NCBI GenBank assembly: GCA_002432095.1
Contig: DJFQ01000147.1
Location: forward strand, 1 to 5,340
Direction: 5' to 3'
DNA: 5,340 bases
From: Marinagarivorans sp. UBA5868
GTDB lineage: Bacteria; Pseudomonadota; Gammaproteobacteria; Pseudomonadales; Cellvibrionaceae
Shown: positions 5,186 through 5,340 of the stretch, piece after piece
Position numbering within the stretch: the first letter of the stretch is position 1
How the letters are laid out: each line of letters begins with the position of its first letter
Position numbers and translations under genes: made by a program
Notes under the pieces: generated by a model
What the model was told of the DNA's origin: nothing
The model's input: only the letters and a program-made list of their open reading frames with translations
Databases searched by the model: none

Positions 5186-5340
<155 letters not shown>

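Overview
The window looks like chromosomal DNA from a gammaproteobacterium. Three things point there: the order holB, pilZ, tatD-like hydrolase, as known from Pseudomonas and relatives; a PilZ of the short type IV pilus kind; and a malate dehydrogenase of the cytosolic-like GAAGQI type. A member of the Cellvibrionales (Cellvibrio, Saccharophagus, Teredinibacter and relatives) is the best guess, but this rests on recalled protein similarity and gene order, not on a search. Gene density is high, no gap exceeds about 180 bases, and no mobile element, tRNA, rRNA or CRISPR array is visible.

Left part (1-2683): rluA, an rRNA/tRNA pseudouridine synthase, runs leftward and is cut by the window edge. 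Divergent from it is a rightward cluster: holB (clamp-loader delta prime subunit), pilZ (type IV pilus biogenesis) and a TatD/YcfH-type metal-dependent hydrolase. pilZ and the hydrolase gene are 6 bases apart and probably co-translated. The thymidylate kinase gene tmk, which precedes holB in E. coli and P. aeruginosa, is not next to holB here.

Middle (2664-4293): a leftward two-gene operon encodes a PAP2-family membrane phosphatase followed, 7 bases later, by a MurG-like glycosyltransferase of the MJ1255/VC2487 family. The last 20 bases of the glycosyltransferase gene overlap the end of the tatD-like gene tail to tail. This pair is the least understood part of the window. A lipid phosphatase next to a GT-B-like sugar transferase suggests a glycolipid or lipid-linked glycan step whose substrate is unknown.

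Right part (4294-5340): a dimeric, all-alpha dUTP diphosphatase gene starts at a GTG behind a strong ribosome binding site, then comes mdh (malate dehydrogenase), also with a GTG start and cut by the right edge. Between them lie a 14-bp perfect palindrome, a near-consensus sigma-70 promoter and a leader of about 125 bases with inverted repeats, so mdh very likely has its own regulated promoter.

No wholly new multi-gene system is evident. The phosphatase/glycosyltransferase pair and the mdh control region are the best targets for follow-up.
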